DNA from: Ohtaekwangia kribbensis
GTDB lineage: Bacteria; Bacteroidota; Bacteroidia; Cytophagales; Cyclobacteriaceae
Direction of reading: 5' to 3'
NCBI RefSeq assembly: GCF_042676245.1
Contig: NZ_JBHTKA010000001.1
Coordinates: 1,736,001-1,800,000 of the forward strand
DNA length: 64,000 nucleotides
A model generated the notes under the pieces. The model saw only the letters and a program-made list of their open reading frames with translations, did no database searches and was not told the origin of the DNA. Of this stretch, positions 8,120 through 17,690 are shown in pieces (position 1 is the stretch's first letter; every line of letters begins with the position of its first letter). The translations under genes were made by a program, and so were the position numbers.

Positions 8120-10429
8120 ATGGAGAATTCACCGCTTTCTCACAAATATATTCAAGAAGATAAGTTTCTGAATGCCCTTGCCGATGCCTATCGTCTGCAG
8201 GAGGCAATCATAAACGCGACCGACCTTGCCATTATTTCTACCAATCCTGAAGGTATCATCACAAGCTTCAATGTAGCAGCTGAACAGTTGCTCGGGTTCA
8301 AGGCCGAAGATATGATCGGCAAACAAACTCCTATACTCTTCCATGATCCGGATGAGGTTGTATTACGCGCCAAAGAACTTTCGGAAGAACTCAACGATAC
8401 CGTAATACCAGGCTTTGATGTTTTTGTAGCCAAAGCACGCGCACGCAAAACAACTGACCGATACGAGTGGACCTATATCAGCAAAAGCGGCAATCGCTTT
8501 CCGGTAATGCTTTCTATTTCATGTTTACATGATGAGAAAGATCGGTTGATCGGGTATGCCGGTATAGCTACGGATATAACCGAGCAGAAAAATATCGAAG
8601 AGAAAATCCGGTCGTCAGAAACACACCTGCAGGCACTGCTTCATTCAATCGATGATATAGTTTTCGAGGTTGATCGTTACGGTGTATTTACCAACCTGTG
8701 GACCAAGCGGCATGACTTACTGCTGATGAAGAGTAAGGAAAATTACCTGGGGCTTCCGTTGAAGGAAGTACTGCCGGAGCCGCTCGCTACCCTTTATAGC
8801 GAGAATATAACCAGGGTATTTCACACGAAGATATCGCAATATATAGAGTACTATATTGATAGCGGCAACCGCTGGAGTGCGGCAAAAATTTCGTTCATCA
8901 ACCACGAGCGGGTAATAATATTGGTTCGTGATATAACCGCACAAAAGCAAACTGAATTTCTGTTGCGCGAGAGTGAAAAGAAATTCAGGCTCATGGCCGA
9001 AAATATGCCAGGTGCTATATACCTGTGCCGTAATGACGAAATTTATTCCATGGTTTATCTGAATGAAAAGGTAAACCAGATCACCGGATATATAGCGGAA
9101 GAATTCATTGGTGGCGAAGTAAATTTCACCATGCTGTATCATCCTGAAGATGCAGACTATATTTTCAAGACGGTTGAAGAGGCACTGGCCCAACGGAAAA
9201 ACTTCCAGCTTGAATACCGGATCTTCCATCGGGACGGAGACATACGATGGATCAAAGAAGTAGGTGCCGGCATTTACGATGACGATAAACTCTTACTGAT
9301 TGAAGGCGTTATTATTGATGTAACGACACAGAAGAACGCTGAAATAGAACTGCAAAAGGTAGCAGAAGAAAATTACCGACTGTTCAACAACGCTGTAAAC
9401 CTGAGTGCTATACTTTCATTTGACGGATACTTCCAGAAGCTGAACCCTGCGTGGAGTCATTTACTGGGCTGGACAGAAGAAGCATTGCGTTCAAAACACT
9501 TCCTGGATTTTATACATCCGGATGATATAGCGGCAACGAAGGATGCATTCGAATATATACTGCAGGGAAATAATCTGTCGACTTTCGAAAATCGCTATCG
9601 TTGCAGCGATGGTTCGTACCGATGGTTATTATGGGGATCGGGGGTTGATGTCAAGAATACTTCGATCTACGCTTCTGCTATCGACATTACCGAACGTAAA
9701 AAGTCGGAAGAAGAATTATTACTCTCCAAGCAAAACCTGGAGACACTGGCCTTGCACCTGCAGGAACAGAACCGGCAGCTTGATGAGTTCGCACACATCA
9801 TTTCGCACAACCTTCGTTCCCCTGTCGGGAATATAAAAGCGCTGATCAACTTCGTCAACCACGACAGTTCCGTTGAAGATTACCGTATCATTTTTGAAAA
9901 GATAAAGAACGTTGCCAACAACCTCGGTGAAACCATGAACGAACTCATGGAGACACTGAAAGTAAAAAATGACACCGAGATTGAGAAAGTAGAGATACGC
10001 TTTAAAGATATACTGGATAAGGTAATTCAGTCACTCGAGGGTGAGCTCATTCAATGTGCCGCCAGCGTTACCTATGATTTCAACGAAGCGCCTAAAATAG
10101 TTTATCCGAAAACATACCTGGAAAGTATACTTCAGAATCTACTGTCCAATGCCATCAAGTATCGTTCACCGGCACGACAATTACAGCTTCACATTTCCTC
10201 TCATGTTGTTAATAACAAAACAGAATTACGTGTAGGCGATAATGGTCTCGGCATAGACATGGAGCGCTTCGGAGAAAAACTATTTGGTCTGCATAAAACA
10301 TTTCACGATAACAAGGAAGCGCGTGGTGTAGGGTTGTTCTTAACCAAAACACAGGCAGAAGCCATGGGCGGCACCGTAGCCGCAGAAAGCGAAGTAGATA
10401 AAGGCACTACCTTTATCATCCGTTTTTAA
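8120..10429 (+). CDS. Multi-PAS sensor histidine kinase, cytosolic
   Basis: This 769-residue kinase has four PAS/PAC units at roughly residues 27-155, 160-275, 285-405 and 410-530, then a short coiled coil and the kinase core. The phosphoacceptor is His563 in the H-box EFAHIISHNLRSPVGN. The ATPase domain shows the N-box NLLSNAIKYRSP, G1 GDNGLGIDMERFG and G2 RGVGLFLTKTQAEAMGG. No membrane segment, signal peptide or receiver domain is present, so it senses an intracellular cue (redox, light or small ligand) through PAS. No response regulator gene is adjacent, making it an orphan kinase. The ATG at 8120 directly follows a TACCTTCG box, a near match to the -7 consensus. Confidence 0.92.
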   Translation: MENSPLSHKYIQEDKFLNALADAYRLQEAIINATDLAIISTNPEGIITSFNVAAEQLLGFKAEDMIGKQTPILFHDPDEVVLRAKELSEELNDTVIPGFDVFVAKARARKTTDRYEWTYISKSGNRFPVMLSISCLHDEKDRLIGYAGIATDITEQKNIEEKIRSSETHLQALLHSIDDIVFEVDRYGVFTNLWTKRHDLLLMKSKENYLGLPLKEVLPEPLATLYSENITRVFHTKISQYIEYYIDSGNRWSAAKISFINHERVIILVRDITAQKQTEFLLRESEKKFRLMAENMPGAIYLCRNDEIYSMVYLNEKVNQITGYIAEEFIGGEVNFTMLYHPEDADYIFKTVEEALAQRKNFQLEYRIFHRDGDIRWIKEVGAGIYDDDKLLLIEGVIIDVTTQKNAEIELQKVAEENYRLFNNAVNLSAILSFDGYFQKLNPAWSHLLGWTEEALRSKHFLDFIHPDDIAATKDAFEYILQGNNLSTFENRYRCSDGSYRWLLWGSGVDVKNTSIYASAIDITERKKSEEELLLSKQNLETLALHLQEQNRQLDEFAHIISHNLRSPVGNIKALINFVNHDSSVEDYRIIFEKIKNVANNLGETMNELMETLKVKNDTEIEKVEIRFKDILDKVIQSLEGELIQCAASVTYDFNEAPKIVYPKTYLESILQNLLSNAIKYRSPARQLQLHISSHVVNNKTELRVGDNGLGIDMERFGEKLFGLHKTFHDNKEARGVGLFLTKTQAEAMGGTVAAESEVDKGTTFIIRF

Positions 10430-10514
10430 GTAACCGGATTAGTTCTTTATCCGGATAGAATTTACAATCCGATCCGTCTATATTTACCGTATATTCATTT
10501 TCAAGATCGTTACT

Positions 10515-11714
10515 ATGAATACTATTACCCTTCAATCGCCAGCAGCCCCTGAAACTTCTGCGGCCGCAACCAAAACATCGGTTCCCTTCTACCTGTATGC
10601 TACAGTGCTTTCTTCACTGAGTATTATTATTGGTTTGATCTGGGATATATCGTGGCACATGAGTATTGGCCGCGATGGTTTGTTCTCAGCGCCTCACCTC
10701 GCTATATATATAGGCGGTGTAACAGCCGGCATATTTTCAGGCTATCGCATCCTGAAATTAACCTTTGCGGGATCTCCTTTTGAACGGAGAAAAGCGATCA
10801 AGTTCTGGGGTATATTTTATGGATCGCTCGGCAATCTGTTTTGCGTATGGGGAGCGATAGCGATGCTAACCTCCGCTCCTTTCGATGACTGGTGGCACAA
10901 TACGTACGGTCTCGATGTAACAATTCTTTCACCTCCACACACGGTATTGCTGCTGGGTATGATCACCATTCAGTTTGGTGCCATCATTAGTGTACTGGCC
11001 TATCAAAACCTGAATGCCGAACATATACTGCATGATCATCTCGGTAACAGAGGCTTTACTATACTTTTCGCTTTGTCAGGCGGATTTGTGCTGATCATGA
11101 TCTTTACGGTCGCATCTGAATACCTGTCGAGACACGACATGCATGGTGTACTGTTTTACCAGGTAGCATCTTTACTCTTTCCGTTATTTCTGACAGCCTT
11201 CTCCGTTTCTTCACGATCAAAATGGGGCGCTACACAAGCTGCACTAGTATATACTATATTCCTGATGGTGATGAACTGGATCTTGCCGCTATTTCCGGCA
11301 ACACCACGCTTAGGACCGGTGTTGAATCCGGTGACAACTTTTCAGCCGTTTGAGTTTCCGTTGCTCATCATTATACCATCAATAATGATCGATATGATTA
11401 CGCATCGTTTCGAAAAACAAAATCGCTGGCTTCGCGCCATGGTATATGGCTGTAGCTTCCTGGTTATATTTCTCATTGTACAATGGCCGTTCGCCAATGT
11501 ACTGATGGCCTCTCACGGACACTGGTTCTTCGGAACTTCAAAATGGTATTTCGGCACTGATCCAAACTGGGCGTATCGCTATGAGTTTGGCGACTGGATG
11601 GTTTCGTCCGGTATCAATCTTGTAAAAGGTATAGCCATTGCACTGGTAATTGCTATAGTCTCGGCCCGCGTTGGTTTGTCGTGGGGACATTGGATGAAAA
11701 AAATTATGCGCTAA
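10515..11714 (+). CDS. Polytopic membrane protein with conserved-looking His/Asp sites
   Basis: I do not recognise a named family. The 399-residue protein has about ten predicted membrane helices. Several helix ends carry clustered His, Asp and Trp: WDISWHMSIGRDG and SAPHLAIY near helices 1-2, DDWWHNTYG and SPPHTVLLLG before helix 4, and SRHDMHG before helix 6. Such intramembrane histidines suggest metal or haem binding, but no cytochrome or oxidase signature is present. It is followed after only 10 bases by another gene rich in histidine motifs, so the two almost certainly form an operon and may act together. The function is unknown; metal handling is inference from residue pattern and neighbour. 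Confidence 0.75.
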   Translation: MNTITLQSPAAPETSAAATKTSVPFYLYATVLSSLSIIIGLIWDISWHMSIGRDGLFSAPHLAIYIGGVTAGIFSGYRILKLTFAGSPFERRKAIKFWGIFYGSLGNLFCVWGAIAMLTSAPFDDWWHNTYGLDVTILSPPHTVLLLGMITIQFGAIISVLAYQNLNAEHILHDHLGNRGFTILFALSGGFVLIMIFTVASEYLSRHDMHGVLFYQVASLLFPLFLTAFSVSSRSKWGATQAALVYTIFLMVMNWILPLFPATPRLGPVLNPVTTFQPFEFPLLIIIPSIMIDMITHRFEKQNRWLRAMVYGCSFLVIFLIVQWPFANVLMASHGHWFFGTSKWYFGTDPNWAYRYEFGDWMVSSGINLVKGIAIALVIAIVSARVGLSWGHWMKKIMR

Positions 11715-11724
11715 CGATTCTCTT

Positions 11725-13371
11725 ATGAAAAAGATTTTTCTTTTCATCCTTGCGATCGGTATATCCGTTTTTTCCGATGCGCACATTGGAAGTCCAGGAG
11801 TAACGTTTGAAGGTAAAGCCGGTGCTTATGCCGTAATGGTATTGATCACGCCTCCGGATGTAATTCCCGGAACGGCTACAATCGATATATATACCAAAGC
11901 TTCCGGTATACATGCTATAGGAGCCAAACCGGTATACTGGTTTGCAGGCGATGAAGGCACACCTACTGCTGATGAAATTCTACCTGTACCTGGTGAACCC
12001 GGACACTTTCGTGGAATTGTATGGCTGATGAGTGCCGGAACATCGGGCATTGAACTCGAAGTAAATGGCGACAGCGGTAATGGAAAAGTAATTGTTCCGG
12101 TAATGGCTGTCTCAACTGCGCAAAAGGAAATGCCTGCATCTTTAGGATGGATTTTATTAGCGCTCTGTATTCTGCTGGTGGGATTAATGATCACCATCAT
12201 CAGCGCCAGCGTAAGCGATGGCCTCGTAAAGCCATCTGAAAGTATAAGTTCAAAAATCATACGCAAGCGCTGGATCGGAGCAGGAATCAGTGCCGTATTG
12301 TTAATACTTATACTCTGGGGAGGAAAGTCGTGGTGGAACAACTGGTCTGATCGCTATAAACGCTTTACCTATAAACCGCTTCAGGCTACATCTACTATCA
12401 CACAACAGCCAAATAAAACCGTACTGGAGTTCCGGATCGATAAGACAAGACTTCACAACCTGGTGTATACACGCAGACTGTCGTATGTCATTCCCGATCA
12501 TGGCAAACTGATGCACATGTTCCTGGTACGTGCCGGCAGCATGGATGTGTTCGCTCATCTCCATCCACAACGAAAAGATTCTGTAACCTATATCACACCA
12601 CTACCAGCATTGCCTGCCGGTAAATACCTGGTGTTTGCTGATATTACACGTCTTACCGGTTTCGCAGAAACTATACCGGATACCCTTGAGATCGAAAGTA
12701 AAACTCCGGCTATACTCACTTCCGTGGATTCATCTTTCTTTAACAGAGATGATACTTACTTCACTACAAATGCTATTACACCAGCATCCGAAAATATAGC
12801 TGTAAACGACAACATTCTTGTGTGTGGAAAACCGGGAGTAAAAACAATACTGGCAGACGGAGCATCCGCTATATGGGAGCATGCACGAAACGAAACTTTC
12901 GTATCCGGTAAACTATATGAATTAACATTTGCGATACAGGATGAGAAAGGTGAACCTGCCAAACTGGAACCTTACCTGGGTATGATGGGACACGCGGTTG
13001 TGATGAAAGATGACGGCAGCACCTATATACATTTACACCCGGTTGGTAATTATTCCATGGCATCACAACAAACCATGCTGACACGTTTTGAACAAGAGAC
13101 AGGCCCGGTGCAATGGGGAGAAATTCTGCCACCACAAATCTTCATGGACAGCGTTGACCGACTCGTATCCGATCTAGATGCCATGACAGAAGGAGAACGC
13201 AACAAGATCCTGATGTCATCCATGACTCACACAACTGATAGTCTACACGCAGAACATTCAGTCGTAAAATTTCCGTATGCCTTCCCCTCACCCGGCAACT
13301 ATCGCATCTGGATCCAGATGAAACGCAACGGCAAGATTTTGAACAGCGCGTTTGATGCCGTGGTGAATTAG
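11725..13371 (+). CDS. Exported/membrane protein with duplicated GH...HLHP motif
   Basis: The 548-residue product has an N-terminal signal sequence and an N-terminal beta-rich region (about 20-135). Two membrane helices follow near residues 140-165 and 190-208, then a long C-terminal region. That region contains the same kind of motif twice: HGKLMHMFLVR with FAHLHP (near residues 255-285), and LGMMGHAVVMKDDG with YIHLHP (near 415-440). This duplicated His/Met pattern resembles exported metal-binding domains of the YtkA/FixH type, and copper is a reasonable guess. It is co-transcribed with the upstream ten-helix protein. The end of the gene is followed by palindromes that separate it from a convergent permease gene. 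No enzyme motif is visible. Confidence 0.75.
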   Translation: MKKIFLFILAIGISVFSDAHIGSPGVTFEGKAGAYAVMVLITPPDVIPGTATIDIYTKASGIHAIGAKPVYWFAGDEGTPTADEILPVPGEPGHFRGIVWLMSAGTSGIELEVNGDSGNGKVIVPVMAVSTAQKEMPASLGWILLALCILLVGLMITIISASVSDGLVKPSESISSKIIRKRWIGAGISAVLLILILWGGKSWWNNWSDRYKRFTYKPLQATSTITQQPNKTVLEFRIDKTRLHNLVYTRRLSYVIPDHGKLMHMFLVRAGSMDVFAHLHPQRKDSVTYITPLPALPAGKYLVFADITRLTGFAETIPDTLEIESKTPAILTSVDSSFFNRDDTYFTTNAITPASENIAVNDNILVCGKPGVKTILADGASAIWEHARNETFVSGKLYELTFAIQDEKGEPAKLEPYLGMMGHAVVMKDDGSTYIHLHPVGNYSMASQQTMLTRFEQETGPVQWGEILPPQIFMDSVDRLVSDLDAMTEGERNKILMSSMTHTTDSLHAEHSVVKFPYAFPSPGNYRIWIQMKRNGKILNSAFDAVVN

Positions 13372-13378
13372 CTGTGAG

Positions 13379-13500
13379 CTGCGAGAAAGGAAGAAAGACC
13401 GCTGGCTCCTGTAAGTTGCAGGAGGTTTCTATTTATAGCCACGAGGTGTGACACGAGTTCGTTTACCCTAAACTTCCTGTAACCAGAGCCTTTCTCGCAG
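13379..13500. repeat. Long inverted repeat at convergent gene ends
   Basis: CTGCGAGAAAGG at 13379-13390 is perfectly complementary to CCTTTCTCGCAG at 13489-13500. Inside it is a smaller hairpin, CTCCTG 13406-13411 with CAGGAG 13419-13424. The region lies between the 3' ends of two convergent genes. Confidence 0.7.
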
Positions 13501-13528
13501 GTAGCAGCGTGTAGCTCTTTCCTCCCAC

Positions 13529-13558
13529 AGCCGTAGCTCAAAGCTCGCGGCTATTTTT
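13529..13558 (+). terminator. Probable intrinsic terminator
   Basis: AGCCG at 13529-13533 pairs with CGGCT at 13548-13552, with an inner AGCT/AGCT pairing, followed by ATTTTT. It is oriented to end the 10515-13371 operon. Confidence 0.5.
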
Positions 13559-13559
13559 C

Positions 13560-15947
13560 TCATTCGTCCCGAAGTGCCTTCACCGGGTTTGTTGATGCTG
13601 CTCGCAGTACGTGGTATCCTACAGTTATAAGCGTAATAGTAAACGCAAGCAGAGCTGACACTATAAACGTTAACCATTCTCCTGTGAGCTCGATGCGATA
13701 AGCAAATTTCTGAAGCCAGCTGTTGGTAAAGTACCATGCTACCGGAAACGCGATGAGCATACCTATACCAACCAGTAAGAAGAATTCTTTAGAGACCAAT
13801 ATTACCAGGCTGTTTATACTCGCACCGATCACTTTGCGTACGCCTATTTCCTTATAGCGCTGCTGTGTGGTAAAGGCTGCTAGGCCCAGTAAACCCAAAC
13901 ATGCTATAGCGATGGTAAGTCCGGAGAAAGCTGTGAAGATCTGACTTCTCTTCTCATCGGATTTATACTGCGAGTTGAAGTCCTGGTCGAGGAACTCATA
14001 TTCAAACGGAAGATCAGGATATATAGTCTTCCAAGTACTTTCAATTCCTGCGATTGATTCGCGCACATCTCCTTCTGTCTTTACAAATACATAGTTATTA
14101 TAACTGTTCATGATGATCATCAACGGTTCAATAACATCGTATAGTGAATTCTGATTATAGTCTTTAACAATACCTACTACTTTTCGCTCTATCTCAGTAT
14201 TGTTTGGGCCATTAAAGATAAACCTCTTGCCCAACGGTTCTTTCCAAGCCATGCGCTTTACCATGGCTTCATTTACCAGTACAGCATACAGTGTATCAGA
14301 AGGTATATCGCGCGAAAAATCACGGCCTTGCACAATGGTCATGCCCATAGTTTTCACAAAATCATAATCGGCATTATACAGATCTATACCACGCTCGGAT
14401 AATTTACCGTCATTGTCTTCTACCTTCAGCAAATTTTTACTGATGCCCTGTCCCGGTGACGAGTTTGCTGTACCGGCAGATGCAACACCTTTCGTCTGGC
14501 GCATGCGTTCTGCCAACACATCAGACTTCCTTACCTGATCCTCACTGGACAATCCTATACGCACTACGCGTTCTTTCGTAAAGCCCAGGTCTTTGTTACG
14601 CATATACTGCAGCTGATCATATACTATCAACGTACTGATGAGCATGAAAATAGAAATTGAGAATTGCGCCACCACCAGCGACTTACGGAAGAACGCATTA
14701 CCACCTTTAACTGAAAGCTTGCCCTTTAACACGCTTACCGGATTAAACCCCGACAGGTAAAAAGCCGGGTAGCTACCACCTACTATACCCACAAATACGA
14801 TGACACCCAGCAAACTCAGTATGACCGGTGTTTGCAATACATAAGAAAACGGAAGTTGTTTATTGGAGAGGTCATTGAACGAAGGCAGCAAGGCATATAT
14901 CAATACAAGACTTGCCACCAATGCAATAAGCGCAATCACTACAGACTCCGTGATAAACTGGGCGATCAACTGTGCGCGTTGCGAGCCCATCACTTTACGA
15001 ATACCAACTTCCTTCGCCCGGTTCGCAGATCGCGCAGTGGCCAGGTTCATATAGTTAATGCATGCAATAATGAGCATGAACGCGGCCACTGCTCCAAATA
15101 TATAGATATAGGATATATCACCCCCGGCCTCAGCTTCGTCTTGTATTTTGGAGTGAAGGTGTATATCGGTTATGCGCTGCAGTTCATATTTGATGGTGAT
15201 GCCGAACTGCGCGAAAATAGGGTCTACTTTCTCTTTGATAACTTTATCCAGGCTGGCATACATATTATCAAGGCTATATCCTTCCGGTAATTGTATATAG
15301 GTATATACCCCGAAGCTGCCCCAGTTTCCCTGATATTTAGGTTGTGTACTGCGTGAGATGAGTGCATCGAAAATAAAATGCGAGTTCAGCGGAACATCTT
15401 CCATTACCGCAGTAACCTTGAACGTTTCGTTCTGCTGGTTTTGAAGCGTTTGTCCGACAGCATCAGCCGTACCGAAATATTTTATCGCTATTTTCCTGGT
15501 AAGTACAATGGAGAACGGTTCATCCAGTGCTGTATTCGCGTCACCATCGATGATCTTGTAACTGAACATATCAAACGTGGTGGAATCAGCGAGAAAAAAA
15601 TCACCTTCATAAAATTGTTTATCACCATTCTTGTACAGGCTACGGCCTATACCAAAGAAACGTACTGCATTTTTTACTTCCGGGTAATTATCTTGTAATT
15701 CTTCAGTAAGTGGTATCTGTGCGATAGCCCAGGTAAAGGCGTTATCCGGTTCTTTAATATTTGAGACAACACGGTATATATTGGGAGCGTTGGTATGATA
15801 GCGATCGTAGCTTAATTCATCCAGAATATAGAGCAGCAAAAACATACTGCAGGTTATCCCGATGGTAAGACCGAGAATATTGATGGCACTGTACGTTTTA
15901 TCCTTCCGGATATTACGCATGGCAATGACGAACAGATTTTTAAGCAT
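13560..15947 (-). CDS. FtsX/MacB-type ABC transporter permease
   Basis: This 795-residue membrane protein has the two-module layout typical of Bacteroidota FtsX-domain permeases. There is an N-terminal anchor helix (AINILGLTIGITCSMFLLLY), a large periplasmic MacB-PCD domain to about residue 280, and three to four helices around 285-450. A second periplasmic domain and a closing set of helices follow. The repeated signature RNIRKDKTYSAINILGLTIG near the start and YKEIGVRKVIGASINSLV near residue 690 mark the two halves. No ATPase gene lies beside it, so it must use one encoded elsewhere or act as part of a MacB-like tripartite system. The substrate is unknown; antimicrobial or lipoprotein export is common for this family. 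Confidence 0.88.
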   Translation of the reverse strand: MLKNLFVIAMRNIRKDKTYSAINILGLTIGITCSMFLLLYILDELSYDRYHTNAPNIYRVVSNIKEPDNAFTWAIAQIPLTEELQDNYPEVKNAVRFFGIGRSLYKNGDKQFYEGDFFLADSTTFDMFSYKIIDGDANTALDEPFSIVLTRKIAIKYFGTADAVGQTLQNQQNETFKVTAVMEDVPLNSHFIFDALISRSTQPKYQGNWGSFGVYTYIQLPEGYSLDNMYASLDKVIKEKVDPIFAQFGITIKYELQRITDIHLHSKIQDEAEAGGDISYIYIFGAVAAFMLIIACINYMNLATARSANRAKEVGIRKVMGSQRAQLIAQFITESVVIALIALVASLVLIYALLPSFNDLSNKQLPFSYVLQTPVILSLLGVIVFVGIVGGSYPAFYLSGFNPVSVLKGKLSVKGGNAFFRKSLVVAQFSISIFMLISTLIVYDQLQYMRNKDLGFTKERVVRIGLSSEDQVRKSDVLAERMRQTKGVASAGTANSSPGQGISKNLLKVEDNDGKLSERGIDLYNADYDFVKTMGMTIVQGRDFSRDIPSDTLYAVLVNEAMVKRMAWKEPLGKRFIFNGPNNTEIERKVVGIVKDYNQNSLYDVIEPLMIIMNSYNNYVFVKTEGDVRESIAGIESTWKTIYPDLPFEYEFLDQDFNSQYKSDEKRSQIFTAFSGLTIAIACLGLLGLAAFTTQQRYKEIGVRKVIGASINSLVILVSKEFFLLVGIGMLIAFPVAWYFTNSWLQKFAYRIELTGEWLTFIVSALLAFTITLITVGYHVLRAASTNPVKALRDE

Positions 15948-16033
15948 AGCTGAAAGTGATTAGCGGATATTTACTGGATGATCTTGAGCATGGAAAAGTT
16001 GCATATCTATGACAGCCTCTTTGTGGTTCGGAT

Positions 16034-16405
16034 TTACCAGTCTCGCCACTCAGATGCAATCCCGTCTCCTCCGCCATATTTTTTCGGTTCGAGTCCCGCA
16101 GCAGACGCGATATTGTCAAATAACAAACAAAGATCTTCCCGCTCTTCCGTTTCGATGAGGGACTCATCGTTTTCGCGATTCAACGCATTCAACATCTCCA
16201 CGGCTTCCCTGAACAATTCGACTTTTTCATTTTCCGGAGCAGTTTCCTCCAGGCTAATTAATTTATCGATGAGATTATCCATGATAATAATGGCGCGCTC
16301 ACAATTCTCATCGGTATATTGATCGAGTCCATTGTTGTAAGCTTCATGCCACTTATCGAATGGATAATCGATCTTCGCGTTCTCTAGTCTTTCTTCGTAA
16401 GTCAT
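16034..16405 (-). CDS. Small acidic soluble protein of unknown function
   Basis: I do not recognise this family. From the ATG at 16405 the product is 123 residues, acidic and predicted mostly helical, with no signal peptide or membrane segment. It starts MTYEERLENAKIDYPF and ends with a glycine-rich KYGGGDGIASEWRDW tail. An upstream ATG at 16453 would add 16 hydrophobic residues that look like read-through of the intergenic region. It sits in a minus-strand run with DUF4199 and LuxR-type genes upstream and the permease gene 86 bases downstream, so co-transcription is possible. Confidence 0.6.
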   Translation of the reverse strand: MTYEERLENAKIDYPFDKWHEAYNNGLDQYTDENCERAIIIMDNLIDKLISLEETAPENEKVELFREAVEMLNALNRENDESLIETEEREDLCLLFDNIASAAGLEPKKYGGGDGIASEWRDW

Positions 16406-16532
16406 TTCCAAAATTGTAAAGGGAAAGAAAATCAAAAATTTCGGTTTGATCAACTAAGTCCCTTCACATAAACATGGCAGCCCGAGCTTCAACTATATAT
16501 ATGGCGAACCATCTATTCTGGTATAGCCAGCA

Positions 16533-17078
16533 TTATCCATTGGCAGGTGCCGATGGCAGGAATTCTTTTCTGCGAAGCAATGCCGAGCTGATTAATGTTA
16601 TGATGATGCCTACAGGTAAAATCTCGCTAAGCGTTACACCGAAGCGGATCACCGGATTCTTATACATTTCACCAAACTCCTCCATCTCCGTGCGCTGTTG
16701 GGCGATCTCGGCATCGCTTGCGCCTTCTTTTTTCATTTCATCGAGGTAGCTGGTGGTATACTTTTCCATAAAATCCGAAGCAACCGTGTTGTAGTATATC
16801 TCCCACGTGCCGGCATACATCACCGAAGCAATGAGTGTGATCAGTATCCCCACAACAAAACCTTTCGCGAATGTGATAACACCTTTCTGGTGCTGATCGC
16901 GGTATGATTTAATACCGACAAATACCAGCGACAGCGCAATGACCATCGATATATACCCGACCACCATCGAACTTTCGTTACTCAGCGTTCCGTTGTGTGT
17001 TAATGGATATGAGATGGCAAACATGAGGGAAACGATCGCCCCTGCGATCAGTCCATTGATGATAATTATTCTTTTCAT
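16533..17078 (-). CDS. DUF4199 family membrane protein
   Basis: The protein has the DUF4199 pattern: four membrane helices (about residues 3-25, 38-58, 70-95 and 150-172) with a charged helical segment between the third and fourth. The latter contains EKYTTSYLDEMKKEGASDAE. The chosen ATG at 17078 begins MKRIIIINGLIAGAIVSLMF, giving 181 residues. The upstream in-frame ATG at 17126 would prepend 16 polar residues before the first helix. The gene lies 117 bases downstream of a membrane-linked LuxR gene on the same strand. Its role is not known; association with an envelope-sensing regulator is inference from position. Confidence 0.8.
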   Translation of the reverse strand: MKRIIIINGLIAGAIVSLMFAISYPLTHNGTLSNESSMVVGYISMVIALSLVFVGIKSYRDQHQKGVITFAKGFVVGILITLIASVMYAGTWEIYYNTVASDFMEKYTTSYLDEMKKEGASDAEIAQQRTEMEEFGEMYKNPVIRFGVTLSEILPVGIIITLISSALLRRKEFLPSAPANG

Positions 17079-17195
17079 ACGTGTTTTATTTTCCTTCAAA
17101 TCAAAGATCAGACTGCTAAAATCCACTCACCCGAAAGGATGATTTCGCTTCCAAACGATGTTTTCACCCGAAAGCATGAACTTTTTCATCACGCT

Positions 17196-17633
17196 TCACG
17201 GTATGAGCCGCAATTGTTTGGCGCGTTCAATAGCCTGTGTTCTTCGCTTTACTTCGAGCTTTAAAAATAAATTTGAGGAGTGGGTCTTAACGGTATTGAG
17301 CGACACGAACAACTTATCTGCAATCTCCTGGTTCGTTAGTCCCTGCGCCATGAGTGTCAACACCTCCAGTTCGCGCTTACTGATGCCTGTTTGCAACATG
17401 GCCTGTTCATTAAACTCAAATACAGGTGAAGCTACCGGCACATGAACCGTAACAACTTTTTTACGGGTGAGCTTTAATCCGAGCCATATACCTACCGTTG
17501 TAAAAAGTGCAGCCACTACCGTCAGGTAAAACTCCAGCGACAAATCGCGAATGATATACCTGTACTCCATAAACTTCAGCAGGAATACCAGCGCAAAAAG
17601 GGCAAGACTATACCAGAGAATAATACGCTTCAC
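17196..17633 (-). CDS. Membrane-tethered LuxR-type transcriptional regulator
   Basis: The 145-residue protein has two N-terminal membrane helices (about residues 4-22 and 34-54) followed by a short linker and a LuxR-type helix-turn-helix. The HTH shows SKRELEVLTLMAQGLTNQEI and LFVSLNTVKTHSSNLFLKL, including the recognition-helix TVKTH core. There is no receiver or PAS domain. It therefore looks like a one-component regulator held at the membrane, able to sense envelope state directly. The likely target is its own operon with DUF4199. It starts 57 bases downstream of the ORF6N pseudogene on the same strand. Confidence 0.85.
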   Translation of the reverse strand: MKRIILWYSLALFALVFLLKFMEYRYIIRDLSLEFYLTVVAALFTTVGIWLGLKLTRKKVVTVHVPVASPVFEFNEQAMLQTGISKRELEVLTLMAQGLTNQEIADKLFVSLNTVKTHSSNLFLKLEVKRRTQAIERAKQLRLIP

Positions 17634-17690
17634 GCCTGCTAAAATACGGCATTCAACTTTATACTTGATCTACATTTTGATTGTCTGAAA

